Source: Pseudomonas migulae
GTDB taxonomy: Bacteria; Pseudomonadota; Gammaproteobacteria; Pseudomonadales; Pseudomonadaceae
Direction: 5' to 3'
Length of the DNA stretch: 64,000 bases
NCBI RefSeq assembly: GCF_024169315.1
Contig: NZ_JALJWR010000001.1
Span: 4,948,501 to 5,012,500, forward strand
Position 1 is the stretch's first letter. Every line of letters begins with the position of its first letter. Positions 8,475-17,669 of the stretch are shown here, piece after piece. The notes beneath the pieces are model-generated. The model saw only the letters and a program-made list of their open reading frames with translations. It made no database searches and was not told where the DNA came from. The position numbers and the translations under genes were made by a program.

Positions 8475-11261
8475 ATGGGTGTTCAAGTAACGGCAATGCA
8501 TCGTCATACCCCAACGCTGATGGCCATCGATCCACGTGGTCTGGCCGTGTGTTCGGTGGGCTATTACCGTGCCGGTTCCGGTGATAACGCTGAAGCGCAG
8601 GTCAACCACACGGTCCACGACCCGGCAGGGCGGGCGATTGCCCAGCGGGACCCGCGTCTGTTCGTGGAGGCTTCGGCGCCGGCCAATGTGAGTACGATTC
8701 ATGGGCTCTCCGGCACGGCTTTGTGCAGCGTCAGCGTCGATGCCGGGTTGCGTGTCAGTCTTTTTGGTGAGGCGGGACAACCGGTTCTCAGTTGGGATGG
8801 CCGGGGCTCACAACGTGGGATGCACTATGACAATCAGCAACGATTGACCGCGTTGTTCGAGCAAGCCTCGGAGGGTGAAGCGGTTTGCGCCGAGCGTTTA
8901 AGCTACGCGACGTACGATCCGGCGCTCGCCGATCACAACCAGTGCGGTCGGCTGATCAGCCACGAAGACGCTGCCGGTATGCTGCTGTTCAATGATTACG
9001 GATTGGCCGGTGCGGTACTCGAGCAAGAACGGCGTCTCAGTGACATCGCGCAGTCTTTTTCCACGCATTCTCGCTTTAACCCATCAGGCGATGTGCTGTC
9101 CCGGACGGATGCCCAAGGCAACGAACAGCGCTTCAGTCAGACCGTGGACGGCCAGTTACGCGCGGTGGATTTGTGCCTGAGCAACACAAGCGAAAACCTG
9201 CCGATGGTCAGCACCATCACCTACAACGCCCACGGCCAGGTCGAACGGGAAGTCGCCGGCAATGGCGTGATCACCACCCTCGAGTACGGAGTCGAAGACG
9301 GGCGTCTGCAACGCCTGCTATCCCGGCGCGACCCGAACGAGCCGTTGCAGGATCTGCGTTATGCCTACGACCCGGTCGGCAATGTGTTGAGCATCGAAGA
9401 CGCCGTACTGCCAATCCGTTACTTCGCCAACCAACGAATCGAGCCGATCAGTCATTATCGTTACGACACGCTTTATCGGTTGATCGAGGCAACTGGCTGG
9501 GAAGCGGGTATCGTCAAGCACGGCCCCTCATCAGCGACGGCCGCCGATCCCGCCATGCCGGGCAATTACCGTCAGACCTACCGCTACGACGCCGGCAACA
9601 ACCTGCTGGAACTGACCCACGTCGGCTCGCAAAACCCCGGCCATCGCCTCGTCGCGGATGCTTACAGCAACCGCTGCCTGCCGGTGCGCGATGGCGTGGA
9701 GCCGGGCGAAGAAGACTTTCGCAACGGCTTCGATTCCAACGGCAATATGTTGAAGCTGCATCCGGGACAAACACTGAATTGGGATCTACGCAATCAACTG
9801 CGCGAAGTGCGACCGGTCTGCCGTGATGGCGGCGAAAACGATTACGAACGTTATGTCTACGGCGCCGACGGCCAGCGTGTGCGCAAAGTTCGCTCGTTGC
9901 AGACCAAGGCGCAAACCGTGGTCATCGAAACGCTCTATCTGCCCGGCCTGGAAATCCGCACCCACAGCGGCACCGGCGAAGTGCTGCACGTCATCGACGT
10001 GGCGACCGGACGCGGCAGCGTGCGGGTGTTGCATTGGGAGGCGGGAAAACCAAACGAGATCACCAACAACCAGCGAAGTTACAGCCTGACAGATCATCTG
10101 GGGTCAAGCACGCTGGAGCTGGATCAGGATGGCAAGATCATCTCTCAGGAAAGGTATTACCCCTTTGGCGGAACGGCGTGGAGTAACGGCGAGACAGTGC
10201 AGGTCAGCTACAAAACGGTGCGGTATTCGGGGAAGGAGCAGGACGCGACGGGGCTTTATTATTATGGGTTGAGGTATTACGTGGCGTGGTCGCAGCGGTG
10301 GTTGAATCCTGATCCGGCAGGAGACATTGATGGCCTTAATTTTTATGCAATGGTAATGAATAATCCGGTGAGTCGAGCGGATCATTTTGGTTTATCTGGT
10401 GGGGACGCGGACACTCCTGCTGTGAATACAAGTCGTTACGGAACGAGCAGCGAAAAATGGCGTATTGCGACTTCCAACCTCCGTTCAATGTTATTTCCAG
10501 AAACACGCCCTACAGCGCTTATTCATCCAATGCTGGGAAGTAAGCGCGATGACAGGACCGCGACGGAAGTCCTATCCGATCAGTCACGTACAACAGAACG
10601 CTCTCATCAATACAGAGGTGTAAAGTATTTTTCTGCGGAAGAGCGTCAATCCTTTGTGGTTTCCATTAACAAAGGGCGACTTCATACCGTAGGGAACCAG
10701 CTTCTGACATCTTCTGCTGAGGGAGAGGTTAGGGGGCGAAAAATTATGAGGGAAACCCGAAGCACGACTTCGGCTGTTAACTGGAAAACTACACAGATGG
10801 CTTATGTTCTTGGTTGGAATCTGAATTCTCCAAATGAAAAGCAACTGCTTGTCTTTCAACATAAAATAAATGAGTTTCATCATTCTAGCGGTTTCGGCGG
10901 TGGCAGAGTACTTGATGCCGGGATGATGACAATTTACAAAGGAAAGATTGCATTCATTGAAAATAAGAGTGGGCATTATAAACCTAATATGGAGCAGAAA
11001 ATGCACACTTTGCAATTTCTAAAACAATCAGGGGTTGATCTGTCGAGTACCTTTGTATCCGAACGCATTCCCATGGAGCATTCAGTTCGCGGCGATACGA
11101 AATCGCCACTTGTTGCAAATTTTGAATATTCGGATATCTATCGCGCAGATGATTTTTATAAAAGGCGCGGGGAAGGTGACGTGTCAAGAGTCCCTGACTA
11201 TGATCCTGTTGATCCAAAGCGTTTCCAATATCAAACACAAGTGTATTGGTCGGGAGTTTAG
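8475..11261 (+). CDS. tccC: TccC-type RHS toxin subunit with an unassigned C-terminal domain (SGHYKP motif)
   Basis: 928 residues. The RHS core (~1-640) is closely similar to the first tccC, and at DNA level nearly identical over parts such as 9880-10250 versus 6700-7070. It ends in the usual YSGKEQDATGLYYYGLRYY...NPDPAGDIDGLNFYAM...NNPVSRADHFG. The ~285-residue tail is different: AT-rich DNA encoding HHSSGFGGGRVLDAG, then a GKIAFIENKSGHYKPN motif followed by a helical stretch. I have the impression that related motifs occur in other effector-like proteins, but I cannot name an activity. There is no ribosome site of note before the ATG; an in-frame ATG lies eight codons in. It lies between the two algA 3'-end copies, has no TcB of its own, and presumably supplies an alternative toxin cargo for the TcA-TcB of this locus. 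Confidence 0.85.
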   Translation: MGVQVTAMHRHTPTLMAIDPRGLAVCSVGYYRAGSGDNAEAQVNHTVHDPAGRAIAQRDPRLFVEASAPANVSTIHGLSGTALCSVSVDAGLRVSLFGEAGQPVLSWDGRGSQRGMHYDNQQRLTALFEQASEGEAVCAERLSYATYDPALADHNQCGRLISHEDAAGMLLFNDYGLAGAVLEQERRLSDIAQSFSTHSRFNPSGDVLSRTDAQGNEQRFSQTVDGQLRAVDLCLSNTSENLPMVSTITYNAHGQVEREVAGNGVITTLEYGVEDGRLQRLLSRRDPNEPLQDLRYAYDPVGNVLSIEDAVLPIRYFANQRIEPISHYRYDTLYRLIEATGWEAGIVKHGPSSATAADPAMPGNYRQTYRYDAGNNLLELTHVGSQNPGHRLVADAYSNRCLPVRDGVEPGEEDFRNGFDSNGNMLKLHPGQTLNWDLRNQLREVRPVCRDGGENDYERYVYGADGQRVRKVRSLQTKAQTVVIETLYLPGLEIRTHSGTGEVLHVIDVATGRGSVRVLHWEAGKPNEITNNQRSYSLTDHLGSSTLELDQDGKIISQERYYPFGGTAWSNGETVQVSYKTVRYSGKEQDATGLYYYGLRYYVAWSQRWLNPDPAGDIDGLNFYAMVMNNPVSRADHFGLSGGDADTPAVNTSRYGTSSEKWRIATSNLRSMLFPETRPTALIHPMLGSKRDDRTATEVLSDQSRTTERSHQYRGVKYFSAEERQSFVVSINKGRLHTVGNQLLTSSAEGEVRGRKIMRETRSTTSAVNWKTTQMAYVLGWNLNSPNEKQLLVFQHKINEFHHSSGFGGGRVLDAGMMTIYKGKIAFIENKSGHYKPNMEQKMHTLQFLKQSGVDLSSTFVSERIPMEHSVRGDTKSPLVANFEYSDIYRADDFYKRRGEGDVSRVPDYDPVDPKRFQYQTQVYWSGV

Positions 11262-11322
11262 TTTTAATTGTCGTTGGTCAGTGGGTTTCAGTTTTATTTA
11301 CTAAGTTGCCGGGTTACGTGCT

Positions 11323-14067
11323 ATGAAAATTCAACTACAGGTAACGCACAGGCATACCCCAAAGCTGATTGCCATCGAGCCCCGTGATCTGGTTGTACGC
11401 TCGATGGATTATTACCGTGCCGGTTCCGGTGATAACGCTGAAGCGCAGGTCAACCACACGGCCCACGACCCGGCAGGACGGGCGATTGCCCAGCGGGACC
11501 CGCGTCTGTTCGTCGATGCCTCGGCGCCGGCCAATGTGAGTACGATTCATGGGCTCTCCGGTACCGCCGTGTGCACCGTCAGCGTCGACGCCGGGTTGCG
11601 TGTCAGTCTGTTCGGCGAGGCGGGTCAGCCAGTTCACAGCTGGGATGGCCGGGGTGCGCAGCGCTGGATGCACTATGACAATCAGCAACGATTGACCGCA
11701 TTGTTCGAGCAAACTGCAGAGGGGGAAGCAGTTTGCGCCGAGCGTTTGAGCTACGCGACGAACGATCCTGCGTTCGCCGATCACAACCAGTGCGGTCGGC
11801 TGATCAGCCACGAAGACGCCGCCGGTATGCTGCTGTTCAACGACTACGGATTGACCGGCGCGGCACTCGAGCAAGAGCGGCGTATCGGTGATATCGCGCA
11901 ATCTTTTTCCACGCATTCACGCCTTAACCCATTGGGTGACCTGTTGTCTCGAACCGATGCCCAAGGTAACGAACAACGTGTCAGCCAGACCGTGGGCGGC
12001 CATTTATGCGCCGTGGATCTGCGCTTGAACAACACGCTGGAATGGCTGCCCATGGTCAGCTCCATCGCATACAACGCCCACCTCCAGGTCGAAAGGGAAG
12101 TCGCCGGCAATGGCGTGATCACTTCCCTCAAATACACCGCCGAGGATGGGCGCCTGCAACGCCTGGTATCCCGACTCGGTCAGAATGAGCCGTTGCAGGA
12201 TCTGCGTTACACCTACGACCCGGTCGGCAATGTGCTGAGTATCGAAGACGCCGCGCTGCCGATCCGCTACTTCGCCAATCAGCGCATCGAACCGGTCAGC
12301 CATTATTGGTACGACACGCTCTATCGGTTGATCGAAGCAACGGGATGGGAGGCCGGATCGGTCAACCACGGTCCGTCGTCGTCGGCGACGACGGCGGATC
12401 CCGCCACCCCCGGCAACTACCGCCAAACCTATCGTTACGACGCCGGCAACAACCTGCTCGAACTCACTCATTTCGGCCCGCAAAATCACGGCCATCGCCT
12501 GATCGCCGCTGCCCACAGCAACCGCTGCCTGCCGGTGCGCGATGGCATCGAGCCGGGCGAAGACGATTTCCGCAACGGCTTCGATGCCAACGGCAACTTG
12601 CTGAAATTGGGACCGGGACAAACGCTGAGTTGGGATCTGCGCAATCAACTGCGCGAAGTCCGGCCGGTCGAACGCGACACGGGGCCTGACGATTACGAGC
12701 GCTACGACTACGGTGCTGACGGCATGCGCGTGCGCAAGGTTCGTTCGCTGCAGACCAATGCGCAAACGGTGGTCATCGAAACCCGTTACTTGCCCGGTCT
12801 GGAAATCCGTACCCACAGCGGTACCGGCGAAGTGCTGCATGTCATCGAAGTGGCGACCGGACGCGGCAACGTGCGGGTGTTGCACTGGGAGGCGGGAAAG
12901 CCGAATGGGATCACCAACAACCAGCAGCGTTACAGCCTGACGGATCATCTGGGTTCAAGCACGCTGGAGCTGGATCAGGACGCCAGCATTATCACCCAGG
13001 AAAGGTATTACCCGTTTGGTGGCACGGCGTGGAGTAACGGCGAGGCGGTGCAGGTGAGCTACAAAACGGCGCGGTACTCGGGCAAGGAGCTGGATGCGAC
13101 GGGGCTTTATTACTATGGGTTCAGGTATTACGTGTCTTGGTTACAGCGGTGGTGCAATTCCGATCCTGCGGGACAGATTGATGGTCTGAACCTCTACTCG
13201 ATGGTCAATAACTGCCCATTAGTTTTAAAGGACAATGCAGGTTTGGTAGGGGGGGGTACCGCCGAATCCAGTTATTTTAAGGAGCGAGGTATTGATGTAC
13301 TAAAAAGAGGTGCGAAAGAAATAGGCAAAACATACCCGAAAATCGAAGAAGGTATTTCTGCTGGAATCGCTGGAAGTAAAGAGTTTGTCGCTGTGGCTAT
13401 AAATAAGTTGCAGGATCCGGCGCAGGTTGAGTTTGTGGGGAGCATTCTCAAAGATTATTTCGGTAATACCCCTGAGAGTGAAGTTGATGTGCGTGAAGCC
13501 GCTCTCGCTACAGTTGAGGTTTTAAAAGTTCTCGGTGAAGGCGTAGAGCATCATTTAATGACAGCAGGGGAAGACATATTTATGGTCGACTTTAGCCAGA
13601 GTGGTCCAGTATTTACATTTCAAGGTGATCCCAGAATATACATAACATCCCAAGTTAATGACCGGGCGAGTGGAGCCTTTTTTTCTCGAGTGATCAATCA
13701 TGAAAGTAGTCATTCATACAATAATACTGATGATATTTGGTCATACAAAAACCAGCGTATGGCCAGCACTGGGTTGAAGCATTATCAGGATCTTGAGAGG
13801 CTGGAGGCAGTGAAAGTCGCCAAAGATCCACTCTCCGCAGGAAGCAGATTGAATGTTGGGCTTTTGATTGGAGCGATCGACGGCATCGGAGCCGTCGCGG
13901 ATATTATGGTTCAAGGCGTCGAGCCCGTACTTTCGGCCAGTTTGGAAAAGTATAAAACTGATGCTTCATTGCGAATAAAGGTAAATCTCCTAAACGCATC
14001 CAGCGTAGAAAGTCTGATTCATGCCTTGAATGTCAATGAGGTTCAAAAAAGGTATTTTGGTTTCTAA
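11323..14067 (+). CDS. tccC: TccC-type RHS toxin subunit with an HExxH metalloprotease-like C-terminal domain
   Basis: 914 residues. The core (~1-640) is the same RHS shell protein as the two upstream copies, ending YSGKELDATGLYYYGFRYY...NSDPAGQIDGLNLYSMVNNCPLVLKDNAG. Here the usual N-P after NN is C-P, and D-x-x-G is kept. The ~270-residue tail carries VINHESSHSYNNTDDIWSY. H793-E794-x-x-H797 is a zinc-protease signature, and the following T-D-D...Y recalls the aspzincin (M35) arrangement in which an Asp a few residues later is the third ligand, though the spacing to Tyr is one residue longer than the pattern I know. A proteolytic toxin is therefore inferred, not shown. A hydrophobic stretch (VGLLIGAIDGIGAVADIMV) follows. 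The tail DNA is AT-richer than the core, as expected of an exchanged module. Confidence 0.86.
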   Translation: MKIQLQVTHRHTPKLIAIEPRDLVVRSMDYYRAGSGDNAEAQVNHTAHDPAGRAIAQRDPRLFVDASAPANVSTIHGLSGTAVCTVSVDAGLRVSLFGEAGQPVHSWDGRGAQRWMHYDNQQRLTALFEQTAEGEAVCAERLSYATNDPAFADHNQCGRLISHEDAAGMLLFNDYGLTGAALEQERRIGDIAQSFSTHSRLNPLGDLLSRTDAQGNEQRVSQTVGGHLCAVDLRLNNTLEWLPMVSSIAYNAHLQVEREVAGNGVITSLKYTAEDGRLQRLVSRLGQNEPLQDLRYTYDPVGNVLSIEDAALPIRYFANQRIEPVSHYWYDTLYRLIEATGWEAGSVNHGPSSSATTADPATPGNYRQTYRYDAGNNLLELTHFGPQNHGHRLIAAAHSNRCLPVRDGIEPGEDDFRNGFDANGNLLKLGPGQTLSWDLRNQLREVRPVERDTGPDDYERYDYGADGMRVRKVRSLQTNAQTVVIETRYLPGLEIRTHSGTGEVLHVIEVATGRGNVRVLHWEAGKPNGITNNQQRYSLTDHLGSSTLELDQDASIITQERYYPFGGTAWSNGEAVQVSYKTARYSGKELDATGLYYYGFRYYVSWLQRWCNSDPAGQIDGLNLYSMVNNCPLVLKDNAGLVGGGTAESSYFKERGIDVLKRGAKEIGKTYPKIEEGISAGIAGSKEFVAVAINKLQDPAQVEFVGSILKDYFGNTPESEVDVREAALATVEVLKVLGEGVEHHLMTAGEDIFMVDFSQSGPVFTFQGDPRIYITSQVNDRASGAFFSRVINHESSHSYNNTDDIWSYKNQRMASTGLKHYQDLERLEAVKVAKDPLSAGSRLNVGLLIGAIDGIGAVADIMVQGVEPVLSASLEKYKTDASLRIKVNLLNASSVESLIHALNVNEVQKRYFGF

Positions 14068-14070
14068 CTT

Positions 14071-14134
14071 AAAAAGCCCCCACCCAACCCACTGCGGATA
14101 GGGAGCGCAGTGGGCTGGACGGGGGCTTTTCGTT
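14071..14134. terminator. Bidirectional terminator between the third tccC and algA
   Basis: AAAAAGCCCCCACCCAACCCAC ... GTGGGCTGGACGGGGGCTTTT gives a strong stem with A/T flanks between two converging genes, ending both the tccC transcript and the long alginate transcript. Confidence 0.82.
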
Positions 14135-14332
14135 TTACTGAACGCTTACTGCGCGATGGTTTTCACCGACACGCCACGCTCGATCGGCGTAGACCGACCA
14201 TAGATATCTTCGAACCGCTCGATATCGTCTTCACCCAGATAGCTGCCCGATTGCACTTCGATGATCTCGAGTGGAATCTTGCCCGGGTTGCGCAAACGGT
14301 GAACCGAAGCAATCGGAATGTACGTCGACTGG
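14071..14332. repeat. Right copy of the ~263-bp direct repeat
   Basis: This is the counterpart of 8119-8382, here continuous with the rest of intact algA and therefore the ancestral copy. Similarity stops just inside the algA coding region, at TCGACTGG. Confidence 0.88.
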
Positions 14333-15597
14333 TTTTCAGTCAGCAGGAACACATTCTCATCGCAGGTCACTTCAGCCGTGCCGCTGACCACGATCCAGTG
14401 TTCGGCGCGGTGGTGGTGCATTTGCAGGGACAGGCACGCGCCCGGTTTCACCGAGATGTGCTTGACCTGGAAGCGCCCGCCCATGTCGACCGAGTCGTAG
14501 GAACCCCACGGACGATAGACTTCGCAGTGGTTCTGGGTTTCGCTGCGACCCTGTTCGTTGAGGGTGTTGACCATCTGTTTCACGCCTTGGACCGAGTCCT
14601 TGTGCGCGATCATCATGGCGTCCTTGGTTTCGACGACCACGATGTTTTCCAGGCCGATCACCGACACCAGTTTGCCGTTGCCATGGATCATGCAGTTTTT
14701 GCTGTCCTGAATGACCACGTCGCCTTTGGTGACGTTACCGTTGACGTCTTTGTCATTCACTTCCCACAGCGACGCCCAGCAACCGACATCGCTCCAGCCG
14801 GCGGTCAACGGTACGACGCAGGCGCGTTGGGTTTTTTCCATCACGGAATAGTCGATGGAATTGTCCGGGCAGCAGGCGAAGGTGGCTTCGTCGATGGTGA
14901 CAGTGTCGGCATCCTGTTCGCTGCGCTCAAGGGTCAGCAGGCAGGTGTCGTAGATGTCCGGATCGTGTTTTTTCAGCTCTTCGAGGAAGCGGCTGGCGCG
15001 GAACAGGAACATGCCACTGTTCCAGAAGTAACCGCCGGACTGGACGAACTCGGTGGCGCGTTTCACGTCCGGTTTTTCAACGAAGTGCGAGACGCGGCTG
15101 ACGCCTTCTGGCAGCAGCGAGTCGTTGGTCGACTTGATGTAGCCGTAACCGGTTTCCGGTTTGGTGGCCGGGACACCGAACAGCACCATTTCGCCGTTTT
15201 CGGCGGCAACGGTGGCCAGGGCCAGGGCGCGTTGCAGGGCTTTCTGGTCTTCCAGAACGTGATCGGCCGGCAGTACCAGCATCAGTTCGTCACGACCTTC
15301 GTTGATCAGCATCATCGCGGTCAGGGCCACGGCCGGCGCGGTGTTGCGGCCGAACGGTTCCATCAGGATGCGCTGGGTTTCGAGTTTGCGCGCGGTCAAC
15401 TGCTCGTTGACGATGAAGCGGTGGTCCTTGTTGCAGACCACGATCGGGGTGTCCATGCCTTCGAACACCAGGCGTTCCAGGGTTTGCTGGAACAGCGTGT
15501 GTTCGCCGGTCAGGGCGAGGAATTGCTTAGGGAACTGCTTACGGGAAAGCGGCCAAAGACGTGAGCCACTACCACCTGACAAGATTACCGGAATCAT
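14146..15597 (-). CDS. algA: Mannose-1-phosphate guanylyltransferase / mannose-6-phosphate isomerase (AlgA)
   Basis: 483 residues, the usual length of the bifunctional type II enzyme. The N-terminal guanylyltransferase domain starts MIPVILSGGSGSRLWPLSRK with the nucleotide-binding loop, and FVEKPDVKRA near residue 175 is the sugar-phosphate binding motif. The C-terminal cupin-type isomerase domain has QMHHHRAEHWIVVSG metal ligands near residue 405. It makes GDP-mannose for alginate (fructose-6-P to mannose-6-P, then mannose-1-P to GDP-mannose). It is the last gene of the alginate operon, separated from algF by a REP element. A broken copy of its 3' end lies at 8195-8382. Confidence 0.96.
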   Translation of the reverse strand: MIPVILSGGSGSRLWPLSRKQFPKQFLALTGEHTLFQQTLERLVFEGMDTPIVVCNKDHRFIVNEQLTARKLETQRILMEPFGRNTAPAVALTAMMLINEGRDELMLVLPADHVLEDQKALQRALALATVAAENGEMVLFGVPATKPETGYGYIKSTNDSLLPEGVSRVSHFVEKPDVKRATEFVQSGGYFWNSGMFLFRASRFLEELKKHDPDIYDTCLLTLERSEQDADTVTIDEATFACCPDNSIDYSVMEKTQRACVVPLTAGWSDVGCWASLWEVNDKDVNGNVTKGDVVIQDSKNCMIHGNGKLVSVIGLENIVVVETKDAMMIAHKDSVQGVKQMVNTLNEQGRSETQNHCEVYRPWGSYDSVDMGGRFQVKHISVKPGACLSLQMHHHRAEHWIVVSGTAEVTCDENVFLLTENQSTYIPIASVHRLRNPGKIPLEIIEVQSGSYLGEDDIERFEDIYGRSTPIERGVSVKTIAQ

Positions 15598-15694
15598 GTT
15601 GTTACTCCTTGAAAATCGTATGGGTCAGAGCTACTGCGTTCTGTCGTTTCACTCTTGTTCTTATTCCGTGTCCGGATTGACGACCCGGTCCAAG

Positions 15695-15783
15695 GTGGGA
15701 GCGGGCTTGCTCGCGAAAGCGGTGGGTCAGTCAACATCATCGTTGAATGTAAAACCGTATTCGCGAGCAAGCCCGCTCCCACA
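15695..15783. repeat. REP pair between algF and algA
   Basis: GTGGGAGCGGGCTTGCTCGCGAA and its inverted mate TTCGCGAGCAAGCCCGCTCCCAC are ~40 bp apart. This is the common Pseudomonas REP family, seen about a dozen times in this window, and it can fold into a large hairpin in the alginate mRNA. Confidence 0.9.
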
Positions 15784-15811
15784 GAGGGGATGCGTCAATC
15801 CGGAAAATTAT

Positions 15812-16468
15812 TTAGCGCGTCGAAACCGGGCGTTTTACCCAGACTGGCGACAGGCTGCTGCCGTTGCCGGTGACGTACAGCACCGCTGCTTCGCCGCGTT
15901 CCAGGGCAACCGGTTTCACGTCGCCTACTTTCGTGGCGCCATCGTATAGGGCCAGGCTGACTTTGACCGGGTTGATTTCACGCTCGCCACGGCCCTTGGC
16001 GGCCACGGATGGCACTACTTCGGTCTTGCCGTCAGCGGTTTTCAGGGTCAGGGCCTTGTCGCTCAGGTTCTGTACGCGAACCAGGGATTTCTGCTTGTTC
16101 TTGAACGGCGGCTCTTCGATCAGTTGCGGCGCGCCGCTGGCGTTGTTGACCAGGGTGTAATAGTGATCGCCGGCCAGTTTCACCGGCAGGGTCTGGCTGC
16201 CGACCTTGGCGCTGTAGTCACCGCCCGGCATGAAGCTGAAGTCAGTGCTGGACAGCGGCGCGACTTCGGCCAGGTTGGTGCTGCCGACGGTGGCGCTGAC
16301 TTCAGCGTTGCCGGCGTTGTAGACACGCACGAAGCTCGAGCCTTTCGGTGCGGTCGGGCCGTAGAGCGCGGAGTCACCACCGGCGAAGGCGTTCATGGAA
16401 AGGACGCTGAAGGTCGCGGCCAGAGCAAAGGTCTTGGCGAGACGGCGAGGAGTAGTAGTGAAAGTCAT
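15812..16468 (-). CDS. algF: Alginate O-acetylation adaptor AlgF
   Basis: 218 residues with a cleavable signal peptide (MTFTTTPRRLAKTFALAATFSVLSMNAFAGG), so periplasmic. The rest is a two-part beta-rich protein (GSSFVRVYNAGNAEVSATVG; KSLVRVQNLSDKALTLKTADG). AlgF is required with AlgI, AlgJ and AlgX for acetylating mannuronate residues and is thought to act as an adaptor in that complex; the sequence shows no catalytic motif. It lies 14 bases after algJ and is transcribed with it. Confidence 0.93.
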   Translation of the reverse strand: MTFTTTPRRLAKTFALAATFSVLSMNAFAGGDSALYGPTAPKGSSFVRVYNAGNAEVSATVGSTNLAEVAPLSSTDFSFMPGGDYSAKVGSQTLPVKLAGDHYYTLVNNASGAPQLIEEPPFKNKQKSLVRVQNLSDKALTLKTADGKTEVVPSVAAKGRGEREINPVKVSLALYDGATKVGDVKPVALERGEAAVLYVTGNGSSLSPVWVKRPVSTR

Positions 16469-16482
16469 GGTGTACCTCTCTT

Positions 16483-17658
16483 TCAGTTTTGCGCCCGGTC
16501 GGGCGTCTCGGATTTAGTGTTTGCGGCTACGTTTTGTTGGCGGGCGCCGGCTTCTTTGAGCTCTGCGACCCACTGCGGGTCGGCGTCGCCGATTTCGTTG
16601 TTCACAGGCAGATAACGTTCAGGAAACTCCCAGATCAGCACCTGTGGCGGGCTGTTCTTGAAGGCATCGCTTTTCAGGTAGCTGAGCATCGGCAGAATCG
16701 GACCGTGGCCGTCTTCGGCGTAATTGACCACGTCGCTGTTCAGTGCTTCTTTCAGCGCGCCGACGAAGTTCCAGTTCGGGTTGGCGCTGTAGCTGGTGCC
16801 GATCAGGGCCACCGGCACTTCGGTGTTGGCGAACAGCGCGTCATCACCGGCCGGCTGGTCTTGTGCCACAACGGTGTTGCGCTTCTGCAACGGCTCTGGC
16901 TTCGGCATCAGGTTTTCGAACAGCGGATCGAGCGGCAGGAACAAACGCAGGTCACCCTTGTGGGTCACTGTCTCTGCCGGCTCGGTGACGAAGCGCTGAG
17001 GCTCGCCGCTGAGCGGGGCTTTTTCGGCAATGGTTTTGGCCAGGGTCTCGGCAGCGATTTGCGCGCCTTCCGGGGTCCAGTGGGTGTCGGTGCGCAGGAA
17101 CACTTGCTGACCGTCGAGCTTGGCCTTCAGCAGCGGACCGTACAGGTCAGGAGCAAGGACCTTGTTGGCCGCCACTCGAGCGTGGAAGTCCTCATAGAGG
17201 TTGGCGTGAATGCTCGAAGGCTTCACTTCACCCAGGTGTTCCGGGTACAGGCGAGTCTTGGCCGGCACGATCGCCATCACCAGTTTCACGCCTTTGGCTT
17301 TCAGTTCCTGGCGCACGCCTTCGACCAGCGCGTAGTTGCCTTGCAGGTTCAGTTCTTCGTTGACGATCGGGTTGAATTCTTCATCGCTGTACAACCACTG
17401 GTCTTGACCGAGCACGACGCCCGGACGACCTTCGTTGAACAGTTTGAAATCCAGCGCGGCCCAGAGGTTGGTGCCCAGGCGCTTGATCGGGAACTCGTCG
17501 TCGTAGTGCGTTTCCACGGCTTTGGCCCAGCGGCCATTGAGCACCGTCGCATCGGCGTTGGTGCTGAAGCCGAGGAAGCTGCGCGTCGACCACAGGCCCA
17601 GGACCAGCAGGGTCACCATGAACAAGGTGATGTAGAAGATACGTAATGAGCGGGTCAT
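16483..17658 (-). CDS. algJ: Alginate O-acetyltransferase AlgJ
   Basis: 391 residues with an N-terminal signal anchor (IFYITLFMVTLLVLGLW). The SGNH-like/AlgX-N-type domain shows the catalytic D-x-H in RTDTHWTPEGAQ (about residue 190) and the serine block ALIGTSYSANPNWNF (about residue 285). It is related to AlgX and works in the periplasm in acetyl handling for alginate together with AlgI and AlgF. It is tightly spaced between algI (11 bases) and algF. Confidence 0.94.
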   Translation of the reverse strand: MTRSLRIFYITLFMVTLLVLGLWSTRSFLGFSTNADATVLNGRWAKAVETHYDDEFPIKRLGTNLWAALDFKLFNEGRPGVVLGQDQWLYSDEEFNPIVNEELNLQGNYALVEGVRQELKAKGVKLVMAIVPAKTRLYPEHLGEVKPSSIHANLYEDFHARVAANKVLAPDLYGPLLKAKLDGQQVFLRTDTHWTPEGAQIAAETLAKTIAEKAPLSGEPQRFVTEPAETVTHKGDLRLFLPLDPLFENLMPKPEPLQKRNTVVAQDQPAGDDALFANTEVPVALIGTSYSANPNWNFVGALKEALNSDVVNYAEDGHGPILPMLSYLKSDAFKNSPPQVLIWEFPERYLPVNNEIGDADPQWVAELKEAGARQQNVAANTKSETPDRAQN

Positions 17659-17669
17659 GGTCAGATCCC

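Noticed and set aside
14110..15564. 484-codon open frame on the plus strand across algA
   Set aside because: It is the complementary frame of algA in GC-rich DNA; algA has full family motifs on the other strand. The same applies to the long antisense frames over algJ, algG, algE, algK, alg8, cyoB and the MocR genes.
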